Assembly: GCF_004366355.1 (NCBI RefSeq)
Contig: NZ_SODV01000002.1
Coordinates: 186,001-250,000, forward strand
DNA length: 64,000 nucleotides
Direction: 5' to 3'
Source: Dinghuibacter silviterrae
GTDB lineage: Bacteria; Bacteroidota; Bacteroidia; Chitinophagales; Chitinophagaceae
A program made the position numbers and the translations under genes. Positions 45,032 to 54,300 of this stretch are shown here, piece by piece (position 1 is the first letter of the stretch; each line of letters opens with the position of its first letter). Under the pieces are notes generated by a model. It searched no databases. It saw only the letters and a program-made list of their open reading frames with translations, and was not told the DNA's origin.

Positions 45032-46219
45032 ATGTCTAAAGAGACCTTTAAGAGGGAGAAACCCCACGTCAACGTAGGTACCATCGGTCACGTTGACCAC
45101 GGTAAAACTACATTGACGGCCGCCATCACGTCGATCCTGGCGAAGAAAGGCTGGGCAGAAGCAAAAAAGTATGATGAAATCGATGCGGCGCCCGAGGAAA
45201 AAGAGCGTGGTATCACCATCAATACTGCACACGTCGAGTATCAGACGAACAATCGTCACTATGCGCACGTTGACTGCCCCGGTCACGCTGACTATGTGAA
45301 GAACATGATCACCGGTGCCGCCCAGATGGATGGCGCCATCCTAGTTGTGGCTGCAACCGATGGTCCCATGCCCCAGACGAAGGAGCACATCCTCCTGGCC
45401 CGCCAGGTAGGTGTACCCCGTATCGTGGTCTTCATGAACAAAGTTGACCTGGTTGACGACCCCGAGCTGCTCGAACTCGTTGAAATGGAAATCCGCGAAC
45501 TGTTGAGCTCTTACGGCTTCGACGGTGACAATACGCCCATCATCCAGGGTTCCGCAACCGGCGCACTGGCTGGTGATGCAAAATGGGTAAAAGCTGTCGA
45601 AGAGCTGATGGATGCTGTTGACACCTACATTCCCCTGCCTCCCCGCCCGATCGATCAACCCTTCCTCATGTCCGTGGAAGACGTGTTCTCGATCACTGGC
45701 CGTGGTACCGTTGCTACCGGTCGTATCGAACGCGGTATCATCAAGGTAGGTGAGCCTGTTGAAATCGTTGGTCTGATCCCCGAGCCCCTGACGTCCACCG
45801 TAACCGGTGTTGAAATGTTCAAGAAGCTCCTCGACGAAGGCCAGGCCGGTGACAACGCAGGTCTGCTCCTCCGCGGTATTGAAAAGAAAGACATCCGTCG
45901 CGGGATGGTTATCGTTAAACCGAAGTCCATCACTCCCCACACCGAGTTCAAGGCGGAAGTTTACGTACTGAGCAAAGAAGAAGGTGGCCGTCACACGCCC
46001 TTCTTCAACAAGTATCGTCCTCAGTTCTATTTCCGTACCACGGACGTTACCGGTGAAGTGGAACTGAACGCCGGCACCGAAATGATCATGCCTGGTGACA
46101 ATACCTCGCTGACCGTTCGGCTGATCGCCCCCATCGCCATGGAAAAAGGTCTGAAATTCGCTATCCGCGAAGGTGGCCGTACCGTAGGCGCTGGTCAGGT
46201 AACCGAGATCCTGAAATAG
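45032..46219 (+). CDS. tuf: Elongation factor Tu
   Basis: A GTPase that delivers aminoacyl-tRNA to the ribosome. It has 395 residues, full length for the family. The G motifs are GHVDHGKTT (P-loop), [12 protein letters not shown] (switch I), [12 protein letters not shown] (G3), NKVDLVDD (G4) and SATGAL (G5), followed by domains II and III ending [14 protein letters not shown]. It lies between the four-tRNA cluster and tRNA-Trp, secE and nusG, as in many bacteria. Codon choice is strongly biased, as expected for high expression. Confidence 0.99.
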   Translation: MSKETFKREKPHVNVGTIGHVDHGKTTLTAAITSILAKKGWAEAKKYDEIDAAPEEKERGITINTAHVEYQTNNRHYAHVDCPGHADYVKNMITGAAQMDGAILVVAATDGPMPQTKEHILLARQVGVPRIVVFMNKVDLVDDPELLELVEMEIRELLSSYGFDGDNTPIIQGSATGALAGDAKWVKAVEELMDAVDTYIPLPPRPIDQPFLMSVEDVFSITGRGTVATGRIERGIIKVGEPVEIVGLIPEPLTSTVTGVEMFKKLLDEGQAGDNAGLLLRGIEKKDIRRGMVIVKPKSITPHTEFKAEVYVLSKEEGGRHTPFFNKYRPQFYFRTTDVTGEVELNAGTEMIMPGDNTSLTVRLIAPIAMEKGLKFAIREGGRTVGAGQVTEILK

Positions 46220-46233
46220 TTGGCTTTATACAT

Positions 46234-46287
46234 CCAATAGTCATTAGTCCCGAAGTTTTTGTAACTTCGTCGACCGATGACTATTGG
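46234..46287 (+). terminator. Nested hairpin between tuf and tRNA-Trp
   Basis: A perfect 11-bp outer inverted repeat (46234-46244 and 46277-46287) encloses a 7-bp hairpin (46251-46257 and 46263-46269). With no long T tract after it, it may be an attenuator or a processing signal just before the tRNA rather than a full stop. Confidence 0.6.
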
Positions 46288-46293
46288 TCTCTT

Positions 46294-46364
46294 ACGGGCT
46301 TAGTTCAATGGTAGAATAGAGGTCTCCAAAACCTTTGATCGTGGTTCGAATCCGCGAGCCCGTG
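46294..46364 (+). tRNA. tRNA-Trp (anticodon CCA)
   Basis: A 71-nt cloverleaf. The acceptor ACGGGCT/AGCCCGT is perfect, the discriminator is G as usual for tRNA-Trp, and the anticodon loop CTCCAAA gives CCA. The 3' CCA is not encoded. secE starts 16 bp later. Confidence 0.95.
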
Positions 46365-46380
46365 CTGCAAGATTCAGAGA

Positions 46381-46572
46381 ATGAATAAGATAGCAACATA
46401 TTTTAAAGACTCGTACCGGGAATTGGTCGAGAAGGTCACCTGGCCAACCTGGTCTCAGCTCCAGCAGTCCACGACGATCGTCCTGGGCGCCACGGCTTTG
46501 ATCACCTTCCTGGTGTGGGTCATGGATGCCGCCATATCCCGGATATTACAAGCCTTTTACTCAATCATTTAG
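46381..46572 (+). CDS. secE: Preprotein translocase subunit SecE
   Basis: The essential single-span clamp of the SecYEG channel in the inner membrane. It has 63 residues: an amphipathic helix SYRELVEKVTWPTWSQLQQS with the conserved VTWPT, then one transmembrane helix (about 38-58). This is the short form typical of Bacteroidota. It lies between tRNA-Trp and nusG, with 2 bp to the nusG start. Confidence 0.96.
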   Translation: MNKIATYFKDSYRELVEKVTWPTWSQLQQSTTIVLGATALITFLVWVMDAAISRILQAFYSII

Positions 46573-46574
46573 TG

Positions 46575-47150
46575 ATGGAAGAAGCTGTAAACCAGGAAGT
46601 AAAAGAAAAAGAAACCAAGTGGTACGTCCTCCGTGTCGTGAGTGGAAAGGAGCGTAAGGTAAAGGAGTACCTGGATAAGGAAATTTCCCGGAGCGGTTGG
46701 AGTGACCTGATCAAACAGGTGTTCCTGCCTATGGAGAAGGTATATAAGGTACAGAATGGAAAGAAGGTGATGCGCGAACGGAACTTCTACCCCGGTTATG
46801 TGATGATCGAGGTGGTGGAAGGGAAGATGAACGACGACATTCGCGACGCCATCAAAAATACCACGAACGTTATCCATTTCCTCGGCAAGGAGGATCCTAT
46901 CGCCCTTCGCAAAGCCGAGGTGAACAAGATGCTGGGTAAGGTCGATGAAATGTCCGACCTCGGCGTCACCATGAGCGAACCCTTTATCGTGGGCGAGACC
47001 ATCAAGATCATCGACGGTCCGTTCAACGACTTCAACGGGGTGATCGAAGAAGTCAACGACGAAAAGAAGAAACTGAAAGTCGCGGTGAAAGTCTTTGGAC
47101 GCGCTACGCCTGTCGAACTGAATTACATGCAAGTAGAAAAGCTCGCGTAA
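46575..47150 (+). CDS. nusG: Transcription termination/antitermination protein NusG
   Basis: Binds RNA polymerase, modulates pausing and couples transcription to translation or Rho. It has 191 residues from MEEAVNQEVKEKETKWYVLR; a longer frame using an upstream GTG lies inside secE and is rejected. The NGN domain (about 15-120) contains WYVLRVVSGKERKVKEYL and NFYPGYVMIEV, and the KOW domain ends the protein with GETIKIIDGPFNDFNGVI. In most bacteria rplK follows directly; here a terminator follows and rplK is 13.75 kb away. Confidence 0.98.
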   Translation: MEEAVNQEVKEKETKWYVLRVVSGKERKVKEYLDKEISRSGWSDLIKQVFLPMEKVYKVQNGKKVMRERNFYPGYVMIEVVEGKMNDDIRDAIKNTTNVIHFLGKEDPIALRKAEVNKMLGKVDEMSDLGVTMSEPFIVGETIKIIDGPFNDFNGVIEEVNDEKKKLKVAVKVFGRATPVELNYMQVEKLA

Positions 47151-47175
47151 GCGCGCGTGGCTTGGGTATATGAGT

Positions 47176-47206
47176 AAAGGGAGCCGGTTGGCTCCCTTTT
47201 TTATTT
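47176..47206 (+). terminator. Strong intrinsic terminator after nusG
   Basis: A perfect 10-bp stem (47176-47185 and 47190-47199) with a GGTT tetraloop runs into TTTTTT. It ends the tRNA-tuf-secE-nusG transcript 25 bp after nusG. Confidence 0.92.
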
Positions 47207-47279
47207 TCCTATCCATCAGACCTAGTGCCTCGACTCCGCACCGCAATTCCGCGCCGTGACTCTGTGCCCATCGGCGCGC

Positions 47280-47395
47280 GCCGCCTGGGGAGGGTAGGTA
47301 GGTTTTTTCCCACTTTTGCGTGGGATTTAAACTGGCTTGCACCCAAATATTTCACGCAAAAGTGGGAAAAAACCTACCTACCCTCCCCAGGCGGC
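47280..47395. repeat. Perfect 43-bp inverted repeat (palindromic element)
   Basis: The arms 47280-47322 and 47353-47395 are exact reverse complements, separated by a 30-bp AT-richer centre. Neither arm encodes a supported gene, and no transposase lies next to it. It sits where the secE-nusG block is separated from rplK. Its size and perfect pairing resemble a MITE, a REP-like element or the scar of a mobile element. Confidence 0.85.
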
Positions 47396-47444
47396 ACAGG
47401 CCTAAGGGGGAGAACGGTGGGAGCCAAGTGCTGACCGGGTTGGT

Positions 47445-48296
47445 TTAGGACGGGAGCTTCGTGACGATCTGTTTCGAGGTGCCGAGCCCATCGATGCCGA
47501 GTTCGACGACGTCACCCTCGCGGAGGTAGATCGCGGGTTTGAAGCCGAGGCCTACGCCGGCGGGGGTGCCGGTGGAGATGATGTCACCGGGGAGCAGGGT
47601 CATGAACTGGCTGACGTAGGAGACCAGGAAGGGGACGGGGAAGATCATGTTCGAGGTGTTGCCGTCCTGGAAGGTCTTGCCGTTGACGGTGAGCCAGAGG
47701 CGCAGGCTTTTGATGTCGGGCATGCTGTCGGGGGTGGAGAGCCAGGGTCCGAGGGGGGCGAAGGTGTCGCAGCTTTTGCCTTTGACCCATTGACCACCGC
47801 GTTCGATCTGGAAGGCGCGTTCGCTGTAGTCGTTGTGGAGCGCGAAGCCGGCGACGTAGGAGAGGGCGTCGTCCTCGGATACGTAGGTGGCGCGCTTGCC
47901 GATGACGACGGCGAGTTCGACTTCCCAGTCTAGTTTTTCGCTGCCGCGGGGGATGTGGACGGGGTCGTTGGGGCCGACGAGGGCGGTGGTGGATTTAAAG
48001 AACAGGATGGGTTCTTTGGGGATCTCGGCGTTTGTCTCGCGGGCGTGGTCGACATAATTGAGACCGATGCATACGATTTTGGAGGGACGGGTGATGGGCG
48101 CGCCCCAGCGTTCGGCGGCGGGGACTTCCGGCAGGGTGGGGTTTGTGTCCAGCCAGGCGCGGAGGCGGTTGATGCCGTCGGTGGCAAAAAAGGTCTCCGT
48201 ATAGTCTTCACCGAAAGCTGCGGTGGAAAAGCGTTTGCCGTCTTTATGGATACCGGGTTGTTCTGCCCCGGGGGCGCCAAATCGTATCAGTTGCAT
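47445..48296 (-). CDS. Fumarylacetoacetate-hydrolase-family enzyme (acylpyruvase-like)
   Basis: A metal-dependent C-C hydrolase of 283 residues. The start MQLIRFGAPGAEQPGI is the family's usual beginning. Core motifs are CIGLNYVDHARE, PILFFKSTTALVGPND, DWEVELAVVIGK (metal-binding Glu residues), GFALHNDYSERAFQ and DIISTGTPAGVGLG. The form resembles 2,4-diketo-3-deoxy-L-fuconate hydrolase and ureidoglycolate-lyase-like proteins. With the SDR gene 5 bp upstream in the same transcript, a role in the last steps of non-phosphorylating deoxy-sugar acid breakdown is likely. That pathway assignment is inferred from the pair. Confidence 0.88.
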   Translation of the reverse strand: MQLIRFGAPGAEQPGIHKDGKRFSTAAFGEDYTETFFATDGINRLRAWLDTNPTLPEVPAAERWGAPITRPSKIVCIGLNYVDHARETNAEIPKEPILFFKSTTALVGPNDPVHIPRGSEKLDWEVELAVVIGKRATYVSEDDALSYVAGFALHNDYSERAFQIERGGQWVKGKSCDTFAPLGPWLSTPDSMPDIKSLRLWLTVNGKTFQDGNTSNMIFPVPFLVSYVSQFMTLLPGDIISTGTPAGVGLGFKPAIYLREGDVVELGIDGLGTSKQIVTKLPS

Positions 48297-48301
48297 GATG
48301 T

Positions 48302-49072
48302 CTAGTTGTTGAGTTTGATAAAACCTCCGTCGATGGGGTAGTCGCAGCCGGTGATGAAGCCGGCTTCGTCGGAGCATAGGTAAAGTGCGAGGGCGCCGAT
48401 TTCGGCGGGTTTGGCCATGCGGCCGATGGGTTGTGTTTTGGACAGCTTGTCGAACATCTCGGCTTCCCTGCCGGGATAATTTTTGGCGATAAAGCCATCC
48501 ACGAAGGGGGTATGGACGCGGGCGGGGGAAACGCAGTTGCAGCGGATGCCCTGGCCGATATAGTCCTTGGCAACGGACAAGGTCATGGTGAGGACCGCGC
48601 CCTTGCTCATGGAATAGGCAAAACGATCGGGGATGCCTACCGTCGACGCGATGGAGGCGATATTGAGGATGACGCCGTTCTTACGGGCGGTCATGGGGCC
48701 GATCACGGCCCGCATCATGTTGTACACGCCTTTGACATTGACGGCGAAAACCTTGTCGAAGTCTTCTTCGGTGGTGGTGTCGAGCTTGCCGACGTGGGCG
48801 ATGCCGGCGGCGTTGACGAGGATGTCGATCGCACCGGACCGTTCCAGGATCTTGGACGTGATGCCGGCTACGGCTTCCTGGCTGACGACATTGCAGGGAT
48901 AGGCAAATGAGCGTTCGGCTGGAAGGTCGCTGAGCGTTTGCTGGAGGGCATCGGGATTCAGGTCGACGAGATGGACGGTGGCCCTGGCTTGCGAAAAGGT
49001 CTGGGCAATGGCTTTGCCTATGCCGCTGCCCGCCCCGGTAATGACGGCGGATTTTTGCTGAAGAGAAAACAT
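48302..49072 (-). CDS. SDR oxidoreductase, 2-keto-3-deoxy-L-fuconate dehydrogenase-like
   Basis: An NAD(P)-dependent short-chain dehydrogenase of 256 residues with a Rossmann fold. The cofactor motif is TGAGSGIG (about 12-19), followed by NAAGI (about 88). The catalytic Ser lies in LNIASIAS and the Tyr-x-x-x-Lys in YSMSKGA. The C-terminal block VHTPFVDGFIAKNYPGREAE and TGCDYPIDGGFIKLNN is close, from memory, to enzymes that oxidise 2-keto-3-deoxy-L-fuconate. It is 5 bp from the FAH gene, which would hydrolyse the diketo product to pyruvate and lactate. LacI lies 31 bp upstream on the same strand. Confidence 0.87.
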   Translation of the reverse strand: MFSLQQKSAVITGAGSGIGKAIAQTFSQARATVHLVDLNPDALQQTLSDLPAERSFAYPCNVVSQEAVAGITSKILERSGAIDILVNAAGIAHVGKLDTTTEEDFDKVFAVNVKGVYNMMRAVIGPMTARKNGVILNIASIASTVGIPDRFAYSMSKGAVLTMTLSVAKDYIGQGIRCNCVSPARVHTPFVDGFIAKNYPGREAEMFDKLSKTQPIGRMAKPAEIGALALYLCSDEAGFITGCDYPIDGGFIKLNN

Positions 49073-49103
49073 ATTACGCGTAAATAAGGGGCATGAAGAT
49101 AGG

Positions 49104-50111
49104 TCAGAAAATCCTTAATTCGGTGTCCAGGATGACCGGTTTTATATCTGTTATTGTCTTTCGCTTCTCGACTATATCCAGGAGCATCTCGGCGGCGAGC
49201 TGGCCCTGGCGGTAGGGATGTTGCTCGACGGAGGCGAGGGGCGGTACGTCGAGGAAATTGCAGATGGGCAGGTTGGCGAAGCTGACGAAGCTGATGTCTT
49301 TATTGATGCGGATTTTGGCTTGTCTCGCGGCCTGGATGGCGTCGAAACAAACGTAGTCGTTGAAGCAAAGGATGGCGGTGGGGCGTTGTGGGAGCGCCAG
49401 GAGCTGTGTGAGGGCGGCGCGGGTGCCCTCGGGGGAAAGGTCGATCTCCTTGATGAGGTCGGGGTCGAGTTGGAGCCCGTGTTGTTTCAGTGCCGACGTA
49501 TACCCTTCCTGGCGCTGGGCGCTGGCGATGAGACTATCGGGGCCCTTGAGCAGGGCGATCCGCTTGTGTCCTTTTTCGAGGAGGTAACGGACGGCTTGTT
49601 CGGCCCCGGAGCGGATGTTGCTGCTCACGGAAAGGGCTTGTCCTCCCTTGGGGATGCGGTCGAAATAGACTAAGGGAATGTTGTATTTGTCGAGGACTTC
49701 GAGGTGCTGGTAGTCGTCTGTATTTTTGGCCATGGAGAGCACGATGCCGTCCACCCGGTGTTTCCGGAACGCTTCCACCAGCATGCGTTCGCGCTCCATC
49801 GAGTCGTGGGACTGGCCGATGAGGACGGTATAGTTCTGGGCGGTGGCGACGTCTTCGATGCCGCTGATGGCCTGGGAAAAGAACTGCTCGTTGAGTTCGG
49901 GAAGGATCACGCCTATGGTAAACCATTTCTTCTGCTTGAACGAAATGGCGAGTGTGTTGGGTTCATAGTGGAGCTCCTCGGCGAGCTTTTGTACCTGCAT
50001 CTTCGTCCGGAGGCCGATCCGCGGGTGGTTGTGCAATGCGCGTGAGACGGTTGATACAGAAATGTTTAAACGTTTCGCAATCTCTTTAATGGTGGGCAAC
50101 TTCTGATCCAT
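49104..50111 (-). CDS. LacI-family transcriptional regulator
   Basis: A repressor-type regulator of 335 residues. The helix-turn-helix is at the N-terminus (TIKEIAKRLNISVSTVSRAL, with the hinge helix near KLAEELHYEPN). A periplasmic-binding-protein-like sensor follows (about 65-335, IGVILPELNEQFFSQAISGI). It lies 31 bp before the SDR gene and 12 bp after the unknown 322-residue gene, all on the minus strand. The intergenic region upstream of that gene carries three CAAnCGnTTG palindromes of the LacI-family type, so this protein probably controls both divergent arms. The effector is probably a sugar or sugar acid released by the locus. Confidence 0.92.
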   Translation of the reverse strand: MDQKLPTIKEIAKRLNISVSTVSRALHNHPRIGLRTKMQVQKLAEELHYEPNTLAISFKQKKWFTIGVILPELNEQFFSQAISGIEDVATAQNYTVLIGQSHDSMERERMLVEAFRKHRVDGIVLSMAKNTDDYQHLEVLDKYNIPLVYFDRIPKGGQALSVSSNIRSGAEQAVRYLLEKGHKRIALLKGPDSLIASAQRQEGYTSALKQHGLQLDPDLIKEIDLSPEGTRAALTQLLALPQRPTAILCFNDYVCFDAIQAARQAKIRINKDISFVSFANLPICNFLDVPPLASVEQHPYRQGQLAAEMLLDIVEKRKTITDIKPVILDTELRIF

Positions 50112-50123
50112 AGCCGCTATTTA

Positions 50124-51092
50124 CTAAAAATTCCATGCATTCTGCCAGCCTTTAGTGCCTTTATTTTGCAGGCTGTGGTCGCGGGTCTTCGTCAGGGACT
50201 TCTGATCTTCCAATTCCTCGTCCGACTCGAAGTCCTCATCCCTGATGGGGCTTAGGTTCTCATACAAGATTTGTTCATGGACAGGGAGGTCGGTCTCTTT
50301 CTTCTCGCCCCTGTAGACATCTCTGAAACGGGCGACCTGCTTTCGCCCTTCATCGGCGCTGATGATGAACTCGAATTCGTTGCGGAAGTCGTCAAAGGAT
50401 TTTTGGCCGGCAACGATCGACCGGAGAAAGCCGCGGTAGAGTTTGGCGGCGCCTTGTTTCCGCCATTCCTCGGCCAGATATACAGTGACGTGGAGCATGG
50501 AGGCGGCGCGTTTTTCGATGTCTGACACCAGGGCGTTGTCGTCAAGGTCCAGCAAGGCCTGGGCAATCTCCGCTTCGGTCATTCCGCCGGACTTAATGCC
50601 CCTGATATATTCGTCATAGGTATCCCCGAGACGGACGTTTCCAAAGTCCTCTTTCCGGGAGGAGATCTTGGGCGCCCCCCTTTTATGGACGGAGTTGATG
50701 TTACCGGTGCCGAAAGGGCCTTCTACGGAAATACCCTGAGATTGGGACGTCCAGTTCTGGTAAGTGGAAAAACGATCATACCTCCATTCCGAGTGGAGCT
50801 GTTGGTTGACTTTTTGCACAATGGGTCTGCCGTTGGTGGCGTATCCTATAACTGTATACTTGCTGCCGTCGCGGCTTAATTCGAACACGTTGGGATCGTT
50901 GGTCTTTCGAAGGTTGAGGCTTTGGCCGCCCTCCCGGTCCAGATATACCCACTGGGGTTGAATGATGCCTTTGCCCCGGGGGATGGTGGGAGCCACGATC
51001 GCTCGTACCTCTTTCTGGTCACGGCTTCGCTGGAGCGTGTGGGCAACGGCCCTGCTCTCAAACCGCTTGTTCCTGGAGGCAAAAGTGCGCAT
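50124..51092 (-). CDS. Unknown 322-residue hydrophilic protein
   Basis: I do not recognise a family. There is no signal peptide or membrane segment. The N-terminus (MRTFASRNKRFESRAVAHTL) is basic; the middle (about 45-150) is rich in Tyr, Trp, Asn and Gln. A helical part (about 170-275) includes MTEAEIAQALLDLDD and RKQGAAKLYRGFLRS, and an acidic stretch near 290-305 (DEDFESDEELED) precedes a basic tail. It is the first gene of the minus-strand arm, 12 bp before lacI. Proteins starting with MRTFA plus a basic tail also occur among contractile-injection-system cargo in this phylum, but that similarity is too weak for a call. Confidence 0.6.
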   Translation of the reverse strand: MRTFASRNKRFESRAVAHTLQRSRDQKEVRAIVAPTIPRGKGIIQPQWVYLDREGGQSLNLRKTNDPNVFELSRDGSKYTVIGYATNGRPIVQKVNQQLHSEWRYDRFSTYQNWTSQSQGISVEGPFGTGNINSVHKRGAPKISSRKEDFGNVRLGDTYDEYIRGIKSGGMTEAEIAQALLDLDDNALVSDIEKRAASMLHVTVYLAEEWRKQGAAKLYRGFLRSIVAGQKSFDDFRNEFEFIISADEGRKQVARFRDVYRGEKKETDLPVHEQILYENLSPIRDEDFESDEELEDQKSLTKTRDHSLQNKGTKGWQNAWNF

Positions 51093-51139
51093 ACCTACAA
51101 GTTACTAAAAATCACCGGTTAGGCAAAAACGCGCCTGGA

Positions 51140-51210
51140 CAAACGGTTGCGCAAGTTTTGGTGTTTTGAAAAAATGCGCAAACGGTTGTTGTGGAATTTT
51201 CAATCGATTG
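51140..51210. promoter_or_regulatory. Three LacI-type operators in the divergent promoter region
   Basis: CAAACGGTTG at 51140-51149, CAAACGGTTG at 51179-51188 and CAATCGATTG at 51201-51210 all fit the palindromic pattern CAAnCGnTTG with a central CG, the hallmark of LacI/PurR-family sites. Each is also next to a GCGCA. Centres are 39 and 22 bp apart. They lie between the minus-strand lacI arm and susC. Confidence 0.75.
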
Positions 51211-51303
51211 CGCATGAAAGCCTTTCGGGGTGGACGTTTCGGGGGGGTGTTTTTTTAGGATGCCGAAGTTTATTTTAGAAGCGCTTCACCAAAACAACAA
51301 CCG

Positions 51304-54300
51304 ATGACCTTTCGATTGCGGCTGCTGCTGCTGTATTGCTTTTGTATACCGGCCTTTGCGCTTGCCCAGGCAAGTTTTACGGTCAAGGGTTCCGTAAAAG
51401 GAGAAGACGGCCAGGTACTCGCCGGCGTCTCCGTCCGGGAGGTAGGAACCAAGAATGGAACGACCACCGATGCCTCCGGAAATTTTAGTCTTCGCGTCGC
51501 CTCCGGTGACGTCTCTCTCGAATTTAGTTATGTGGGTTTTGTTCACCAGCGGGTCAAACTGAACGGCCGCCAGGAACTGGCTATCGGTCTGAGGAACGAC
51601 CTGTCAAACGGCGCGCTAAAGGACGTGGTGGTCGTCGGGGTGCAAACCCAGTCCCGGAAGACGACGACCGCGGCGATCTCTTCGGTCAGCGGCAAGGCGA
51701 TCGAGAACCTGCCGTCTCCTTCCTTCGACAATCTTTTGCAGGGGCGTGTACCAGGGATGGATGTACAGGTCACTTCGGGGGAGCCGGGTGTTTCCCCGAG
51801 CATCACGGTACGCGGGAATACACGGGTCAGCCAGAGCGTAGGCAACCTGGACCAGGCGCACGCGTTGAGCGGACCGTTGTATGTCATCGATGGGGTGCCG
51901 GTCAACCCGGAAGACATCTCCTATAACCAGGACGCCGCGGGGACGTCCACGGGTACGGACTTCCTGGCGGGGATCAACGTCAACGACATCGAAAGCATAG
52001 ATGTGCAAAAGGACGCGGCGGCCACCGCGGCCTGGGGCTCCCGGGGCGCCAACGGCGTGGTGTATATTAAGACCAAAAGGGGCCGGAGCAGCAAACCCGA
52101 ATTTTATGTCAACCTCTATGGAGGCGTGGTAGAGGAACCCAAGCTGTTGCCGACGGTTACCGGTACCGCCGAACGCGCGCAAAAGCTGGGGCTCCTGCAG
52201 ACATACGGATCGTATAACAACTTTTCCAACCTGCCACAACTGCTGACCGACAGCGTAAACCCGTATTTCAACAATGCCACGGACTGGCAGGGGCTTTTTT
52301 ACCGGAATGCGGCGGTCAAGAACGCAGACCTTTCGATCTCCGCGGCGAACGAGTTGGTCAGCTACCGGGTCAGCATGAACTACTATGACGAACAGGGCAC
52401 CATCAAGGACTTTGACTTCAAACGGTATTCGGTCCGGGGTAATTTCGATTTCCGGTTGAGTCCCAAGTTGAATTCGCAGTTCGTGGTGTCGATGTCGCAC
52501 AGCGACCGGCAGCGGGGGGCGAAGCTGAGCAATAGCGACAACAATACGCCGTTCAATGTCAACAACGGGAACCTGCCTTCTTCCTTTTTTGGCTTGAATG
52601 GTTTTGACTCGGCCAATTACTTAGGTTTATCCAGCGACCTGCGGAACCAGAACACCAACGACTGGTACTCCGGTTCCATGACCCTGAACTACGATGTGCT
52701 CAAAGGGCTCCGGTTGACGACCCAGGGATCGGTGTCGGCCTCGCTTTCGAACAAGGACTACTTCCGGCCTTCCAACCAGAATGCATTGGAAGCACAACAG
52801 GGGACGAGCCAGCCTTCTTACGCGGAATCGGACGCCAACAGCTATGTGGAATATTTTGTGTCCAACGCGCTGAACTATGCGCACACCTTTAACGCGGGTA
52901 AACACGCACACCACCTGGTGGTGACGGGGACCCAGCAGTTTAACGAAGACATTTCCAAAATCACCTCTGCCTCGGGGTACAACGTCCCTTCCAACGGCAT
53001 CCAGGTGGTCAGCGGTATTCCGCAGCAATACCTGACGGCTTCGTCGGACTACCAGTCTTCGGCGATCCTGTCTTTTGCCGGACAGGTACAGTATGACTAT
53101 GATACCCGCTATATCGTCTATGTGGCGGATCGCGCCGATGCTTCTTCCCGGTTTGGATCGGACAGCAAATGGGGCAAGTTCCCCTCCGCCGGTGTGGGCT
53201 GGATCTTATCGGACGAGCCCTATCTGCAGGGTATAAAGCCGTATGTGAATTACCTGAAGCTCCGGGCGAGCTATGGGTTGTCGGGTCAGCAGTCGCTGGA
53301 CTATTATGCACCCTACAATTCCTATACGGTCAACGGGACGTATGGCGGGAGTACCGGGATCTCCCCCAGCTTTAACAATGGTCTGACCAAAAACGACCTG
53401 ACCTGGTCCCGGACGTATCAGAAGGACCTCGGCCTGGAATTCCAACTGTTGAACGGGCGTGTATACGCCATGGCGGATATCTATGACAAGACGACTGAGG
53501 GGGATTATTTCACCTTCAACCTTCCTTTTTTCACCGGGTATAACCAGATCACCTTTAACGGCAACGACCTTTGGGTGGACAACCGCGGCCTGGACCTGAG
53601 CCTGACGGGACACATCCTGCCGGAGCACAGCAAGTTCCATTGGACGTCCACCCTGAATCTTTCCTTTAACAAAAACGTCATCGCCAAGCTGCCGAACAAC
53701 AACCGCACGTTTGAGATCGACGACTATTACGGGGTGGGCCGTATTTACGCGGTGGGACAGCCGATCTACGAGATGTTCCAGATGAAGTATGCCGGGGTAT
53801 ACAACACGGCCAGCCAGATCCCGGTCAATCCCATCACCGGTCAACGCCTCACCTATTTCAAAGGCTACTACCCGGTCCAGCCCGGATACCCGATCTGGAT
53901 CGACCAGAACCACGACTATGACGTATGGAGCGGGGAAAACAACGGGGACAACTATGGAGACCGGATCCCAAGCGGAAATCCAAATCCGAAGTACACGGGT
54001 GGGTTTATTAATGATTTTTCCTACAAAAATTTCACGCTAAGCGTCATCAGTGTCTTTTGCGGGAAAAGGGACATCGTCAATATTTACAAACAAAGCCAGA
54101 TCGCGGACGTGTTTAGCTTTCCGTCGGGCAGCTATTCATCCACGGCCAATGCCATGGCCGCCAACTGGCTGCCCAACCTGTCGAGCCTGAACTACTGGGT
54201 TCCCAGCCAGGCGTCGAAGAACGGCGGCAGCTACAACGCCTCTTTCCCCGCGTTGAATCCTTACGGCCCGAACTTCTACCAGTTCCTGCCCTTTTCGACG

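Noticed and set aside
46569-47342. 257-codon minus-strand frame over nusG reaching into the 43-bp repeat
   Set aside because: It covers all of nusG antisense, and part of it is translated palindrome; no coding support.
47225-47434. Short frame translating both arms of the inverted repeat
   Set aside because: The apparent peptide comes from the repeat itself and has no family character.
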